A stretch of 64,000 bases of DNA from Maniola hyperantus. Taxonomy: Eukaryota; Arthropoda; Insecta; Lepidoptera; Nymphalidae. Positions 32,036 to 42,604 of the stretch are shown here, one piece after another. The DNA is taken from contig NC_048556.1 in assembly GCF_902806685.2 (NCBI RefSeq), positions 744,001 through 808,000 on the forward strand, given 5' to 3'. Numbering within the stretch: position 1 is the stretch's first letter; each line of letters starts with the position of its first letter. Under the pieces are notes generated by a model. The model saw only the letters and a list, made by a program, of their open reading frames with translations, had not been told where the DNA came from and ran no database searches. A program made the position numbers and the translations under genes.

Positions 32036-32450
32036 GGTTCTGTATCCATATGTAATAAATATATAAAAGCTGTGATAGCTGCCTAGTGGTTAGGACGTCC
32101 GCCTTCTAATCGAAGGTCGGGGCTTCGATCCCGGGCACGCACCTCTAACTTTTCGGAGTTATGTGCGTTTTAAGTAATTAAATATCACTTGCTTTAACGG
32201 TAAAGGAATACATCGTGAGGAAACCTGCATGCCTGAGAGTTCTCCATAATGTTTTCAAAGGTGTGTAAAGTCTACCAATCCGCACATGGCCCGCTATGGC
32301 CAAACCCTTAATCTCACTCTGAGAGGAGCTCACCACCCGTGCTCTGTAGTGAGCCGGCGATGGGTTGATCATGATGATGATCCATATATAAAAACGGAAC
32401 CCTATTAATGTCACTCTGCTGTCTGTCTGTCTGTTTGTTTGTTCGCGTGT
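32036..32450 (+). repeat. GTTCC repeat start split by SINE-2
   Basis: TTAGGGTTCTGTATCCATAT before, and AAAAACGGAACCCTATTAAT then CTGTCTGTCTGTCTG after, belong to one repeat copy opened by the SINE at 32069-32383. Confidence 0.78.
32069..32383 (+). mobile_element. SINE-2, full length with target duplication
   Basis: A 315-base copy bounded by perfect 10-bp direct repeats ATATATAAAA (32059-32068 and 32384-32393). It has a GCCTAGTGGTTAGGACG box A region, GGCTTCGATCCCGGGCACG box B region and a GATCATGATGATGA tail. This copy defines the ends of the family. Confidence 0.93.
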
Positions 32451-32568
32451 CACAGATCTCTCGCTCATAGAGATTCTGGAGATCTATGACGTTAGAGTAT
32501 AGAACATTGACCCAAAACCGAATATTAAACTAGAAATTTAATTAAATTATTTTTATTATTTAATTTAA

Positions 32569-32690
32569 ACTAGCTTATGCTCGCGACTTCGTCGGTGTGT
32601 ACTACTCGAATTTCAAACCCCTATTTCACCCCTTAGGGGTTGAATTTTCAAAAACCCTTTCTTAGCGGATGCCTACGTCATAATATACAT
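32569..32690 (-). mobile_element. Hel-1, 3' part
   Basis: ACTAGCTTATGCTCGCGACTT, ACCCCTATTTCACCCCTTAG and CTTTCTTAGCGGATGCCTAC; lost at the (GTCA)n side. Confidence 0.8.
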
Positions 32691-32763
32691 ATTTTAGCCA
32701 TTTCTAAGTTGAACCTTAACTAACTTCAATACCTAATTAAAATAGGTACCTACTAACTAACTA

Positions 32764-33312
32764 ACTGATGCCCGAGATTTCAACCGCGTGGATATAGGTT
32801 TTTAACTGACGACCTCCCTGGCGCAGTGGTGAGCGCTGTGGTCTTAATAGTGGGAGGTCCCGGGTTCGATTCCTGGCAGGGGTTTGGAATTTTATAATTT
32901 CTAAATTTCTGGTCTGGTCTGGTGGGAGGCTTCGGCCGTGTCTAGTTACCACCCTACCGGCAAAGCCGTGCCGCCAAGCGATTTAGCGTTCCGGTACGAT
33001 GCCGTGTAGAAACCAAAGGGGTATGGGTTTAATAAAAACTGCCATACCCCTTCCAGGTTAGCCCGCTATCATCTTAGACTGCATCATCACTTACCACCAG
33101 GTGAGATTGCAGTCAAGGGCTAACTTGTATCTGAATAAAAAAATTAAAAAAAAAACCCGTGGCAACTCTATGATTTTCCGGGATAAAAAGTATTCTATGT
33201 CACTCTCAAAAAATCATGTCGCTCCGTTGCCACGTGATTGAATGACAAACCAACAAACCAATAAACCAACAAACGAACACACTTTCGCACCTATAATATG
33301 GGTAGTGATTCT
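32764..33312 (-). mobile_element. Hel-2 split by a SINE-1
   Basis: 32764-32807 (CTGATGCCCGAGATTTCAACC, GGATATAGGTTTTT) and 33153-33312 (CCCGTGGCAACTCTATG, CACGTGATTGAATGACAAAC, CACTTTCGCACCTATAATAT) are one Hel-2 interrupted by the SINE-1 at 32808. Confidence 0.85.
32808..33152 (+). mobile_element. SINE-1, full length
   Basis: Complete copy, GACGACCTCCCTGGCGCAGT to ATCTGAATAAAAAAATTAAA, inserted in the T/A-rich part of a Helitron, a usual landing site for A-tailed retroposons. Confidence 0.93.
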
Positions 33313-33854
33313 ATTAAATATTCGTAGGTATACGTACCGTTCTAGTCTAGGCAACATTACATCTTGCTGCAAGAATGACGCAAGAGTGTCTAAGTACCAC
33401 AAAAAGTGTGAATTACTGTCACCTATTAGGAAACCATCAGTAATAATAAGCCTAACCTAATCTATCTGAGCCATCGAGATATCCTGTACGTTCATAAAGC
33501 GTAAAATCGCGTCCTTGACACGGCCATAACGCGACCGATTAGCATGTCATCTTCGAAATAAAATCACACGATTTTGACCTTTGACGCTTAACCGCAATCT
33601 ACAATGTGTGCTCCATATTAAAATGTCGTACAGTTCTTGCAATTCACGAAGGCGAGTGAACTTTACTTGTCGTCGTATACACGGACATTGCGTAAGTGTG
33701 CGTGCACGTCGGACCAATCAGTCGCGAGCAAGCGCCTATGAGCCACTCGCCTACGTGAAATGCAAAAACTATAAGTACCTACCTAAATAAACGTCATATT
33801 TTAATGTAGATAACGGGTACATACCACGATTAATGTGATGTTTTTATTTGTCGA
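33313..33854. other. unique DNA
   Basis: 33660-33770 is GC-richer with a GACCAATCAG (CCAAT-like) site at 33711, but no gene structure could be built. Confidence 0.4.
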
Positions 33855-34636
33855 CTAGCTGACCCTGCGAACTTCGTTCCGCCTAACAGTCGATTCAAAT
33901 TTTTTAATTTTTTTAAAAATATCAATTCACTATCAGAAATTCTAAAATCCCCACGATTTAGGACTTCAGTACTTTGCAGCATCAGGATTGAGGAGTTAGG
34001 ATCCGAAGTTCAATGATGTAGCCTATGCTTGGTACCTAAAATAATTTTGCATCATCCGCAGTTCCTGAAACATTATAGTTTAGGAGTGCTGTACCCTACA
34101 TCATCAGGGTTGAGGAGTTGAAACTTGAAGTCTGAGAATAAAGTCGTTGCTTGGTACCTACAATATGAATTCACTATGAACACTTCCTGAATCTTGATAA
34201 CTCAGGCGGGCAGTAACCCTGCAGCATCAGGATTAAGGAGTTGAATCCAGAATTTTTTATGTGACCAACACGAAAACTTTTTTTGTTGATTTAAAAAATA
34301 TATTTGCAAATCGGTCCAGAAACCTCGAAAAAATCGATGTAGAAAAAAGAACCACCTCATTTTTGACAGTCGGTTAAAAACCGATTACCTTGAAATATTT
34401 ACGGAACAATTTTTAAAATATCCCCTTTCTAACAAAAAAAGAATGAATGAAATCGGACTACGCGTTAATGAATTACAACTCAGTATACATTTTAACTTTC
34501 ATCCCCTCTCCTACGGGAACCATGCTGAATTTCGGGATAAAAAGTACCCTATATTCTTCCTCATAGTATGACCTCAAATCGTACCAAGTTTCATTGGAAT
34601 CCATTCAGTAGTTTCAGCGTGATGCGCGGCCGTGAT

Positions 34637-34677
<41 letters not shown>

Positions 34678-34725
34678 TAGACAGACAGACAGACAAAAAT
34701 GAAAAAAATTACAGTTTTGTGTTCA
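33855..34725 (-). mobile_element. long Helitron-like element with internal repeats
   Basis: CTAG at 33855-33858, then CTGACCCTGCGAACTTCGTTC, a related but distinct hairpin end. Inside, about 110-base diverged units recur with GCATCAGGATTGAGGAGTT (near 33980, 34100 and 34220). The right part has GGATAAAAAGTACCCTATAT, AGTAGTTTCAGCGTGATGCG and (GACA)n at 34639-34694. No Rep/helicase. Confidence 0.7.
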
Positions 34726-34904
34726 GTATCGATTATAGAGTGCCCTCGAAAAAAAATTTTCAAAATATCTTCAATGTACAGAATTTGACCTGTTACAGTT
34801 TTATTATAAGTATTGATGATTGATATTTCAACCCAATTGTAACCCAGATGGCATTAACAGTCGCTTCAGTACTGAGTGAACATACATATCACAAATTTCG
34901 TCAC

Positions 34905-35035
34905 TGGCAGCAAGCGAGCCGTAGTTTAGCGGTCGGTGCGTCGGGCGCGATTCCAAGAGACGCGGGTTCGAATCCTGCATATGTATTTAAAATGATTAAG
35001 ATATTTGAATTGACTGAAAATTCTATATTAAAATA
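34905..35035 (+). mobile_element. SINE-3, tRNA-derived
   Basis: GCCGTAGTTTAGCGGTCGGT (box A region) and ACGCGGGTTCGAATCCTGC (box B with a paired T arm), followed by ATATGTATTTAAAATGATT as at 14938. The acceptor ends do not pair. Confidence 0.65.
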
Positions 35036-35180
35036 GATTTTATCATGGATCAATCGATTTTGGGTTTTGTTAAACTTTTAAAAATTCTCTTGTACCAAAA
35101 TCACCATGTTATGAATCGTTTGCTCTGGAATATAGAGCAAACTCTATTGGAGTAGCTACTCTAAAGTCTAGTAGAGTATG

Positions 35181-35620
35181 AAAAACCGGCCAAGTGCGAG
35201 TCAGGCTCGCGCAATGAGGGTTACGTACTACAGTCGTATTTTTTCGACATTTTGCACGATAATAATTCAAAAACTAAGATGCATAAAAATAAATAAAAAT
35301 CTGTTTTAGAATACACAGGTGGTGCTTTCATAATATTATGATACCCCACTTGATACAGTTATCTTACTTCGAAAATTGAAAATACTAATTATTAGTTCAT
35401 GACCACAATTTAATTTTTTTTGTGTGATGTAACCACAAACTCACGGTTTTCAGATTTTTCCCCTAATGCCAGCTATAAGACCGACCTACCAGCCAAATTT
35501 TATGATTCTAGGTCAACGGGAAGTACCCTGTAGGTTTCATGACAGACCGACAGACAGACAGACAACAAAGTGATCCTATAAGGGTTCCGTTTTTCCTTTT
35601 GAGGTACGGAACCCTAAAAA
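35181..35620 (-). repeat. GTTCC repeat, complete
   Basis: Reverse copy from AAAAACCGGCCAAGTGCGAG to GTACGGAACCCTAAAAA. It contains the TTTTCGACATTTTGCACG, GATACCCCACTTGATACAG and GACAGACAGACAGACAACAA blocks. No coding frame. Class unresolved. Confidence 0.87.
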
Positions 35621-35867
35621 TGAACGCTCATCATCTTGAGACAAAATCACGCAACAACAATAGGTAGGTAATAGGTTAGTATTACGAGCACTCTGTACTG
35701 CACTCATTTGTCCGTGTTATAAAATTATAAGTAGGCAAGTAAGAGAAAGATCACACTGGCGACAAATCGCGCGACAAAACGTTGATCCGCGACACTTTTT
35801 ACTAAAAAACTTTAAACAATTACCACCTACTACAAACAACAATAAACAGTTATTATAAACGACTGGT

Positions 35868-36052
35868 TACAGTACGTGGCAGAAAATAATGTACATCGAC
35901 CTTTAAAAAGAGATAGCGGTTTTGTAGAGCATTGTCTCTGTCGTTGAGACTGACAAAACGTCACATAAGTATAAGTGACAGAGAACGCTCTAAAAAGCCA
36001 AAATCTCATTCTAAAAGTCGATGTACATTATTTACTGCCGCGTATACTGTAG
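35868..36052. mobile_element. MITE-1 palindrome
   Basis: ACAGTACGTGGCAGAAAATA and GTACATCGACCTTTAAAAAG are mirrored by CTAAAAGTCGATGTACATTA and TGCCGCGTATACTGTAG. The GAGCATTGTCTCTG centre is also paired. Nearly the whole 185 bases folds on itself. Confidence 0.87.
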
Positions 36053-36754
36053 TTACTGATGTTAAAATGTTCAAAAAGGAACAAGAACAAAAAGAATGAT
36101 AACGTGCCAAAAGTGAAACGACCAAAGTCAAGGCAGTCTTCGACAGACAGGACAAATTACCCTTTTTTATAATAATATATAGAAATAGCAAGCACAAAGG
36201 TAAAATCCATAGGTTTATTCTATAACGCTATACGCTTTTATATATGTTCTTGACTAAATGCTATCTATACCTACATTCCTCGTGAAATATTTCAAGAAAT
36301 TTAGAAGTTTTATTCGAATACGCATACAAATGCCATTGCCTTTCTGCATTCATGTAGGCTTCATCAGCTCTCATTTTTTTTTTTTTTTTTTTAAACTGAA
36401 ACTTTGTTTTATACAATTTAAAGAATAGACGAGCTAACGAGACCACTTTATAGCAAGATGTCGATGCAATTTAACATGGTCTTAGTAGATACTCGTAAGT
36501 ACCTATTTGGCAACTTTATGTTACACTTTGAGACATATCGTTAGTGTGGTCTTGCGCTAACGCTAAAGCTTTGCGTTTGACGGACGTTACATAAACCAAG
36601 TTGACTTTCAAATAGAAAGGGTAGGTACACCGTACAATACGGGCACACTCATCAATTGTAATGAGACTGATTAGGTCGTGAGATAAAGATACAACTATTT
36701 CTGAATTCCAACTCGATTTGTATCATCAATCTTTGGCTTGCCTAACGGATATCT
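36053..36754. other. unique DNA with poly(T)
   Basis: A run of about 20 T at 36373-36392. No gene. Confidence 0.4.
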
Positions 36755-36902
36755 TACAGTACGCAGCCGAAAGTGATGATTTGTAGAGCACTGTCTCGGT
36801 CGTTGAGCCCGACATAACGTCATATGGGTATGAGTGACAGAGACAACGCTCTACAAAGATGAAATGTAGGCCGATGTTCATCACTTTCGGTCGCGTACTA
36901 TA
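36755..36902. mobile_element. MITE-1 palindrome, short form
   Basis: TACAGTACGCAGCCGAAAGT and mirror ACTTTCGGTCGCGTACTATA around GAGCACTGTCTCGG. Confidence 0.85.
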
Positions 36903-37084
36903 CCTGTTATTTTGCAAAAATATATTGGTGCTTATTTTATTTAGAGTCACCGAAAATCGACCGATCGATTGATCGATCTGTGAACATGAATCTGAAAAAA
37001 TAATACATTAACAATGATTATTAAAGTTTTCTTATTGTTTAAGAGATCGACCACTTATCGGTAATTTACTTCATTGTCGTGTAT

Positions 37085-37288
37085 TTAGGTTTCATGAAAA
37101 TCCTATAGGAACTCTTTGATTTTTTCGGATAAAAAGTACTTCTCCTATTTCCAACTCCAGGATGCATGTTATTCCTGTGTGAAGTTATCCCAATGTCAAT
37201 TAATGTCATCAAATTGATTCAGACTTCGGCGGTTGAGCCGTGAAAAAGTTACAGACAGACAGACACTTTCGCTTAAAATAATAGTATG
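37085..37288 (-). mobile_element. Hel-3, degraded
   Basis: ATCCTATAGGAACTCTTTGA, TTTTCGGATAAAAAGTACTT, GGTTGAGCCGTGAAAAAG, GACAGACAGACACTTTCGC. Confidence 0.7.
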
Positions 37289-37291
37289 GGA

Positions 37292-37515
37292 TCTAAATAT
37301 ATAAAAGGAAAAGGTGACTGACTGACTAACTGACTGATCTATCAACGCACAGCTCAAACTACTGGACGGATCGGACTGAAATTTGGCATGCAGATAGCTA
37401 TAATGACGCAGGCATCAGCTAAGAAAGGATTTTTGAAAATTCAACCCCTGAGGGGGTAAAATAGGTGTTTGAAATTTATTTAGTCCACGCGGGTGAAGTC
37501 GCGAGCATAAGCTAG
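37292..37515 (+). mobile_element. Hel-1, complete
   Basis: TCTAAATATATAAAAGGAAA after A, and a GTCGCGAGCATAAGCTAG end before T. It sits only four bases after a Hel-3. Confidence 0.87.
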
Positions 37516-37990
37516 TTCCCTATAATTACCTATTAGGTACACTTAGTTTCCAATTTTTATTTTTATTAGATAAATAAAAAGTTTGACGTGCTTCATAGAC
37601 GTGCACGAACTCGAGCAATTAGCCAACAATTTCTAGACAATTCAACTAATTTCTATTGAACTAGATTGTTTAATACTGTTCAAATATTACGAAAAGACTA
37701 TAAATCCATCAAAACTACTCAACTGCAGTCACGCACTGTTGCGGTCTCGGAAGAAGTAGGTACCTAGGTAGTAGGTAGGTACCTAGAATGCTTGCTTTTA
37801 AAAAGAGTACCTAGGTATCTGGCGCCGATTCTGTTGTCTTTCTGTAAACTAAATTTAAAATAATAATCTGCATCTTTTACTTTTTAATAGATTTTGACGA
37901 AATTTGGTACAGGGATAGCTTGCATCACGGGAAAAGACATTAGGCTAGTTTTATCATAATATTATAGCTGTTTAATGAGGCCGATTCTCT
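37516..37990. other. unique DNA
   Basis: No gene seen. 37829-37862 resembles an arm of the MITE that follows. Confidence 0.4.
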
Positions 37991-38124
37991 TGTACACAAT
38001 CTCTAAACTAAACTAAATTAACAGGTCTAAATCTAGTGCTATCCTTTTCCGCAAGCAACAATATGAAAGGGATAGCAATAGATTTAGATGTGTCATTTTA
38101 GTTTAGTTTGAGAGATTGTGTACA
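37991..38124. mobile_element. palindromic MITE
   Basis: TGTACACAATCTCTAAACTA is mirrored by TAGTTTGAGAGATTGTGTACA; inner words GTGCTATCCTTTTCC and GAAAGGGATAGCA pair too. Confidence 0.85.
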
Positions 38125-38189
38125 ACGTACCTACACATTGTTCTGATTTATAAGTTTTGCAACGTGCTCGTCTATAATGTGTGATGTTT

Positions 38190-38400
38190 TTTTATTTTTT
38201 TTATTCAACACCTTATATCTAGCATTACAGGAAATAGTCCTAATTCACTAGACTAAGCCTAACATTATCTAAATCTAATTAATGTATTAACCTAAAAATT
38301 AAAATAAATTTTAGTTAATTCATTTAATTTAATCGTTAAATGCATTACGAAAAGTCCATAAATCCATCGCACAGGTCCAATAAAGCTAAGCGGACACATT
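38190..38400 (-). mobile_element. probable LINE 3' UTR
   Basis: Poly(T) and TTTTTTATTCAACACCTTAT at the left edge look like a reversed tail. CGAAAAGTCCATAAATCCATC recurs in part at 37691-37711. Confidence 0.45.
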
Positions 38401-38572
38401 AATTGCCGTCATGCGCTATTTCTGCCAACACAACAGCGATCGGTATCTGTGGACCAGATGAAAACGCTCTGGCCTTTCATTGTTCCCGCCTCGAGATGCG
38501 CTCGGAGCTGGCTCTGCCTTGCGAAGGTCGCCACGACCATATTATGTACTTCGATTTGTAAACTAATTAATG

Positions 38573-39085
38573 AAAAAACCGGCCAAGTGCGTGGCTGGGC
38601 CACGCGCAGTGCAGGGTTCCGTAGTCACAATTCTCGAAAAACAGATATAACTCCTTAACCTGTGAACCCTACTTAGCCATGATAATTTTCCTTTAAAATT
38701 GATTATATATACTACTGCTGTGAATTTTTTCACGTTCCTACATACTATTATTTGGCTGATAGAGGGGGGGGGGGGACGACTCGACTCTAATAAAAACACA
38801 CAAACGGATATAGAAATCGAAAAATGATATTCCCACATCCACAGTATTTTTAAAAGACCTATTCAACGATACCCCACATTAGGGGGTATAGACGAGAAAA
38901 AAAATCCATCCCCACTTTACACGTAGGGGAGCTACCCTAAAAAAAATATTTATCAAAATTTTATTTTAGCACTTTGTCAGCGTGATTGCCTTGATTTAAA
39001 CCCATGCCAAATTACAGATTTCTAGCACTAATAGTCTCTGAGATTAACCGAGGACGGACGGACAGACTTCTAATATTTTCATTTT
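38573..39085 (-). repeat. relative of the GTTCC repeat
   Basis: AAAAAACCGGCCAAGTGCGTG and AGTGCAGGGTTCCGTAGTC at the left end resemble the GTTCC-repeat terminus. The interior differs, with a G12 run at 38764-38775, and ends at GGACGGACGGACAGACTTC. Confidence 0.6.
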
Positions 39086-39274
39086 AAAAAAATGTCCTAA
39101 GTACATAGGAAATAAGTAATAAATACATTTAATTTGAAGTGAGTACCCATAAACAAAAATAACGGCACCAAATTAAAAGAGCCCCTGTCCTGCCCATTAA
39201 ATTGAGACTTAGGACTCTTTCTTGTTAAAATCGCTTATAGTTATTTAATAGCTTTAGTAAACAACTAGGTAGAA

Positions 39275-39830
39275 GCAATTTCGACGAGGAAGCCAACAGA
39301 AGAATTCGGCTAGGTTGGGCAGCTTTTGGGAAATTGAGTCAAGTCTTCTCATCGTCAATTCCTCAGTGCCTGAAGACGAAAGTCTTTAACCAGTGTATTC
39401 TTCCCGTCCTCACCTATGGTGCTGAAACGTGGACACTGACAAACGGCCTTGTTCATAAATTCAAAGTCACTCAGCGAGCTATGGAGAGGGCTATGTTAGG
39501 AGTTTGCCTGAGGGATAAGATCCGAAATGAATGATGAATCCGCAGGAGAACCAAGGTCACTGAGATAGTCCAAACTATTAGCAAGCTGAAGTGGCAGTGG
39601 GCAGGTCATGCCTGTCGTAGAGGCGATGGCCGCTGGAGCCGGAAAGTCCTTGAGTGGAGACCGCGTTAGTGTGGGACGCCCTCCAGCACGCTGGACCGAC
39701 GATATAAAGAGGCTGGCGGGAAATGCCTGGATGAGGAAGGCTGAGGACCGGGTGTGGTGGCGCTCTTTAGGGAAGGCCTATGTCCAACAGTGGACGTCCA
39801 CAGGCTGATGATTATGATGATGAAACAACT
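39275..39830 (+). pseudogene. RTE-type LINE ORF2 3' part
   Basis: Reads RRIRLGWAAFGKLSQVF, KVFNQCILPVLTYGAETWTL and TQRAMERAMLGVCLRDKIR. After two in-frame TGA stops (39532-39537) it gives IRRRTKVTEIVQTISKLKWQ. After a frameshift near 39660 it gives GRPPARWTDDIKRLAG and GKAYVQQWTSTG. This order is the C-terminal part of RTE-clade reverse transcriptases. The copy is 5'-truncated, has stops and a shift, and ends in TGATGATTATGATGATGA. Confidence 0.88.
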
Positions 39831-40074
39831 AAACCGCTCACTTTACAATACTTGGACCACACAATAAGCTTAGTTAGAAGTAAAAAGTAAAGTTCGCACG
39901 TTTTTTATTAAGCACATCGTGTCTTCCTGCTCACACAGACTTATCTCAATCTGATTTCGATTACAACAATTGTACGTGTTGAAACCGTGTAAAAGTAATT
40001 CAATGTTAAGAAATATCTTATTTGTACAATGATGATGGACGCTTTTCACGCAGCTTTCAAAATGGTTGAGTGAC

Positions 40075-40328
40075 GCCCTTCCTGGTGGTGCAGTGGTGAG
40101 CGCTGTGGATTTATAAGAGGGATTCGATTATTGGCTTGGATAATTTGGGAATATTATTAGACTATGTATTTGTGTGCGAAAAGAGTTATCGAGTCAACCG
40201 GGGACCCGAGAGCTGGCAGCTACCTTGCTCAAAGAATTAGTTTGGCCATCCAAAGGGGTAATGCTGCCAGCATCTTGGGTACAATGCCTCGCTGCGGTGG
40301 TCTCGATGAGGTTTTAGATTTAATTTAA
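40075..40328 (+). pseudogene. SINE-1 stub and LINE ORF2 C-terminus
   Basis: 40080-40135 is a mutated SINE-1 head (GCAGTGGTGAGCGCTGTGG). 40176-40328 reads AKRVIESTGDPRAGSYLAQR, then ISLAIQRGNAASILGTMP and DEVLDLI, and ends at TAA. The GDPRAG-YLAQRISLAIQRGNAAS string is typical of the C-terminus of insect non-LTR ORF2. About 120 bases of AT-rich 3' UTR follow. Confidence 0.7.
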
Positions 40329-40444
40329 TTTATTTTAGTTTTAATTTAATGTTGTTTTTTTTAGATTTAAGTTTATTAATAGTTTATTTAAAAATTGATG
40401 TATTTGTAAATCCTACTAATATTGTAAAGATGTATTGTGAACTA

Positions 40445-40790
40445 TCTCTACATAGTATAAAATAAAGTCGCTTCCCGCTGTCTGTATGCATGAACGCGTA
40501 GATCTTTTTAACCACGCAACGGATTTTAATGCGGTTTTCATTAATAGCTAGAGTGATTCAAGAGGAAGGTTTATAGGTATAGTTTAATATTGGTTTGTGT
40601 TAATTTGTTGAAATATGACGATATTTGAACAAAATGTCGGAAGAAATCAAGCTTCCATCGAAAATTAACAAATATTACGCGCAACAAAACGAGACGGAGG
40701 CTGCGGTGGTCGCATTTATAATATTAGTATGGAGTGACACTACATAAGTATCTACATTGCCACCCATGCGAAGCTGGGGCGGGCCGCTAG
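40445..40790 (+). mobile_element. Helitron-like element, another family
   Basis: TAAAATAAAGTCGCTTCCCGC, CGCAACGGATTTTAATGCGG, CAAAATGTCGGAAGAAATC, then GAAGCTGGGGCGGGCCGCTAG before T. It contains a reversed Hel-2/3 start word (CGCATTTATAATATTAG) near 40710. Confidence 0.65.
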
Positions 40791-40903
40791 TAATATTATA
40801 AACTAATAATCGTACCTTTAAAAAATAAATATGGTGAGCGCACCAGTGAATAAAATATGATCCCTCGCCTAATAAATAGTTTAGATAATAAATTTAGAAC
40901 TGC

Positions 40904-41068
40904 CCCCCAATTGTGTAAGAATAACCATTTCATGGCTATCGCAATCGTCAAGAATTCTGCCCTTTGATTGGCTGTGAAAAAATGTAAACAGCGAATCAAC
41001 CAATCAAAGGGCAGAATTTCTTGACGATTGCGATAGCCATGAAATGGTTATTCTTACACAATTGGGGG
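40904..41068. mobile_element. foldback element with 68-bp arms
   Basis: 40904-40971 and 41000-41068 are inverted copies (CCCCCAATTGTGTAAGAATA to CCCTTTGATTGG) differing by one inserted A. The 28-base loop holds a second CAATC/GATTG word. Related words (GATTGGCTG, CCAATCAGAG) occur at 26930 and 51865. Confidence 0.92.
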
Positions 41069-41074
41069 TCTGAT

Positions 41075-41300
41075 CTTACTTACTAAGTAGAGTGAATTTA
41101 ATAAATAAGTTAAGATCCTATTTTATTTAACAAATTATAACGCTCCCCATTTTTGAATGAAACGTAATGTAATATCGTAATAACCAATGTAAATTATTTA
41201 TAGAAACACTATTATATATTGATAAGTAGACCTTTTTTACCACTCCAAAACTTTCGTGGTTGGTAAAAAAGGTGTTAGTTTGAGAGTTTGTATCATAGAT
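41075..41300. repeat. repeat shared with the 26.1-kb palindrome
   Basis: GCTCCCCATTTTTGAATGAAA, ATTTATAGAAACACTATTAT, TAAGTAGACC and CTTTCGTGGTTGG match, in order, words in 26110-26295. An unnamed element inserted in both places. Confidence 0.55.
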
Positions 41301-41403
41301 GACAAAAAATATTAATTTTAATACCTACCTTGCCAATGCATAAACAACTTGCCGTTATAATATACTGAAATAGGCCAAAAAAAAATCGCAAAAATTGATG
41401 AAT

Positions 41404-41775
41404 AACTCTTACGCATTTGCAAAAAGCTAGCACAAGCATATTATTATCTAAGCCAGTGATCAGTGATCAGAGCACGCTGAACAACATCTCAATAAAAGGT
41501 AACTTAATGACTGATCTATCAAGTCACAGTTCAAATTACTAGACTGGCATGCGGATAGCTATTATGACGCAGACACTCACTAAGACAGGATTTTTGAAAA
41601 TTTAACCCCTAAAGGGGTAAAATAGAGGTTTAAATGTGTAGTGTTTAAATTAGTAAATATGTAAAAATTCTCAATACTTGAAGTGGTTCTTACGCACTTG
41701 CCAAAAAGCTAGCACAAGCATATTATTATCTAAGCCAGTGATCAGTGATACTGATCAGTGATCAGAGCACGCTGC
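41404..41775. repeat. direct duplication around a Hel-1 remnant
   Basis: CAAAAAGCTAGCACAAGCATA with TCTAAGCCAGTGATCAGTGA occurs at 41405-41475 and again at 41690-41765. A divergent Hel-1 (41490-41640) lies between the two copies. Confidence 0.85.
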
Positions 41776-41794
41776 AGCTGATCATTATATCAGA

Positions 41795-42029
41795 CTAGCT
41801 TATGCTCGCGTCTTCGTCCGCGTGGACTACAAAATTTCAAATCCCTATTTCACCCCCTTAGGAGTTGAATTTTCAAAAATCCTTTCTTAGCGGATGCCTA
41901 CGTCATAATAGCTATCTGCATGCCCAATTTCAGCCCGATCCGTCCAGTAGTTTGAGCTGTGCGTTGATAGATCAGTCAGTCAGTCAGTCAGTCAGTCAGT
42001 CAGTCACCTTTTCCTTTTATATATATAGA
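41795..42029 (-). mobile_element. Hel-1, complete
   Basis: ACTAGCTTATGCTCGCGTCTT hairpin end, TTTCTTAGCGGATGCCTACG, seven GTCA units and a TTTTATATATATAGA start, followed by T. Confidence 0.87.
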
Positions 42030-42144
42030 TGACGGCACACAGACGTGACCGATTAGATTTGTGATCGATTACTCGGCCGGCCGACTCCTGCGCATCCCGG
42101 TGAAAGTGACGCGTGGTACAAACAGACACTGTCAGCGGATATCC

Positions 42145-42440
42145 AGTTAAATCTCAATAAAAGAAAAGGTCACTTACTGACTGGTCTATCAACTCACAGC
42201 GCAAACTACTTACTGGATGGATTAGCTATTATGACGCAAACATCTGCTAAGAAAAGATGTTTAAAAGTTGAACCCGCAAGGGGATAAAATAGGGGTTTGA
42301 AATGTCTGTAGTCCGCGCGGATGAAATTGCGGACATATATAATAGACCTGGAGAGTGAGTTTTTATCCCGGAAAATCAAATAGTTTCCACGGGATTTTCA
42401 AAAACTTAATTTCATGCGTACAAAGGCATCATCCAATTCC
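42145..42440 (+). mobile_element. Hel-1 and Hel-2 remnants in tandem
   Basis: 42150-42335 is a divergent Hel-1 (TCTCAATAAAAGAAAAGGTC to GTCCGCGCGGATGAAATTGCG). 42340-42440 is a Hel-2/3 interior (ACCTGGAGAGTGAG, ATCCCGGAAAATCAAATAG) without a hairpin. Confidence 0.65.
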
Positions 42441-42604
42441 TAATAATTTAGTTAGTCCCACTGCAGTTTAACACTTGCACCAAACCAAATTAAAGACACG
42501 CGATAGTTATCTACTCATGTGACGCGATGCTCAGGCGAACGAACGCACAAACATGTAAGATATACCTACAGTCAATATAGGTACCCACTTCATTAATAAT
42601 AATA

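Noticed and set aside
34639..34694. (GACA)n tract as an independent microsatellite
   Set aside because: It is part of the Helitron-like element at 33855-34725, as in other copies.
34905..34990. possible tRNA gene
   Set aside because: The T arm pairs but the acceptor and anticodon stems do not; the 3' part matches another SINE-like copy.
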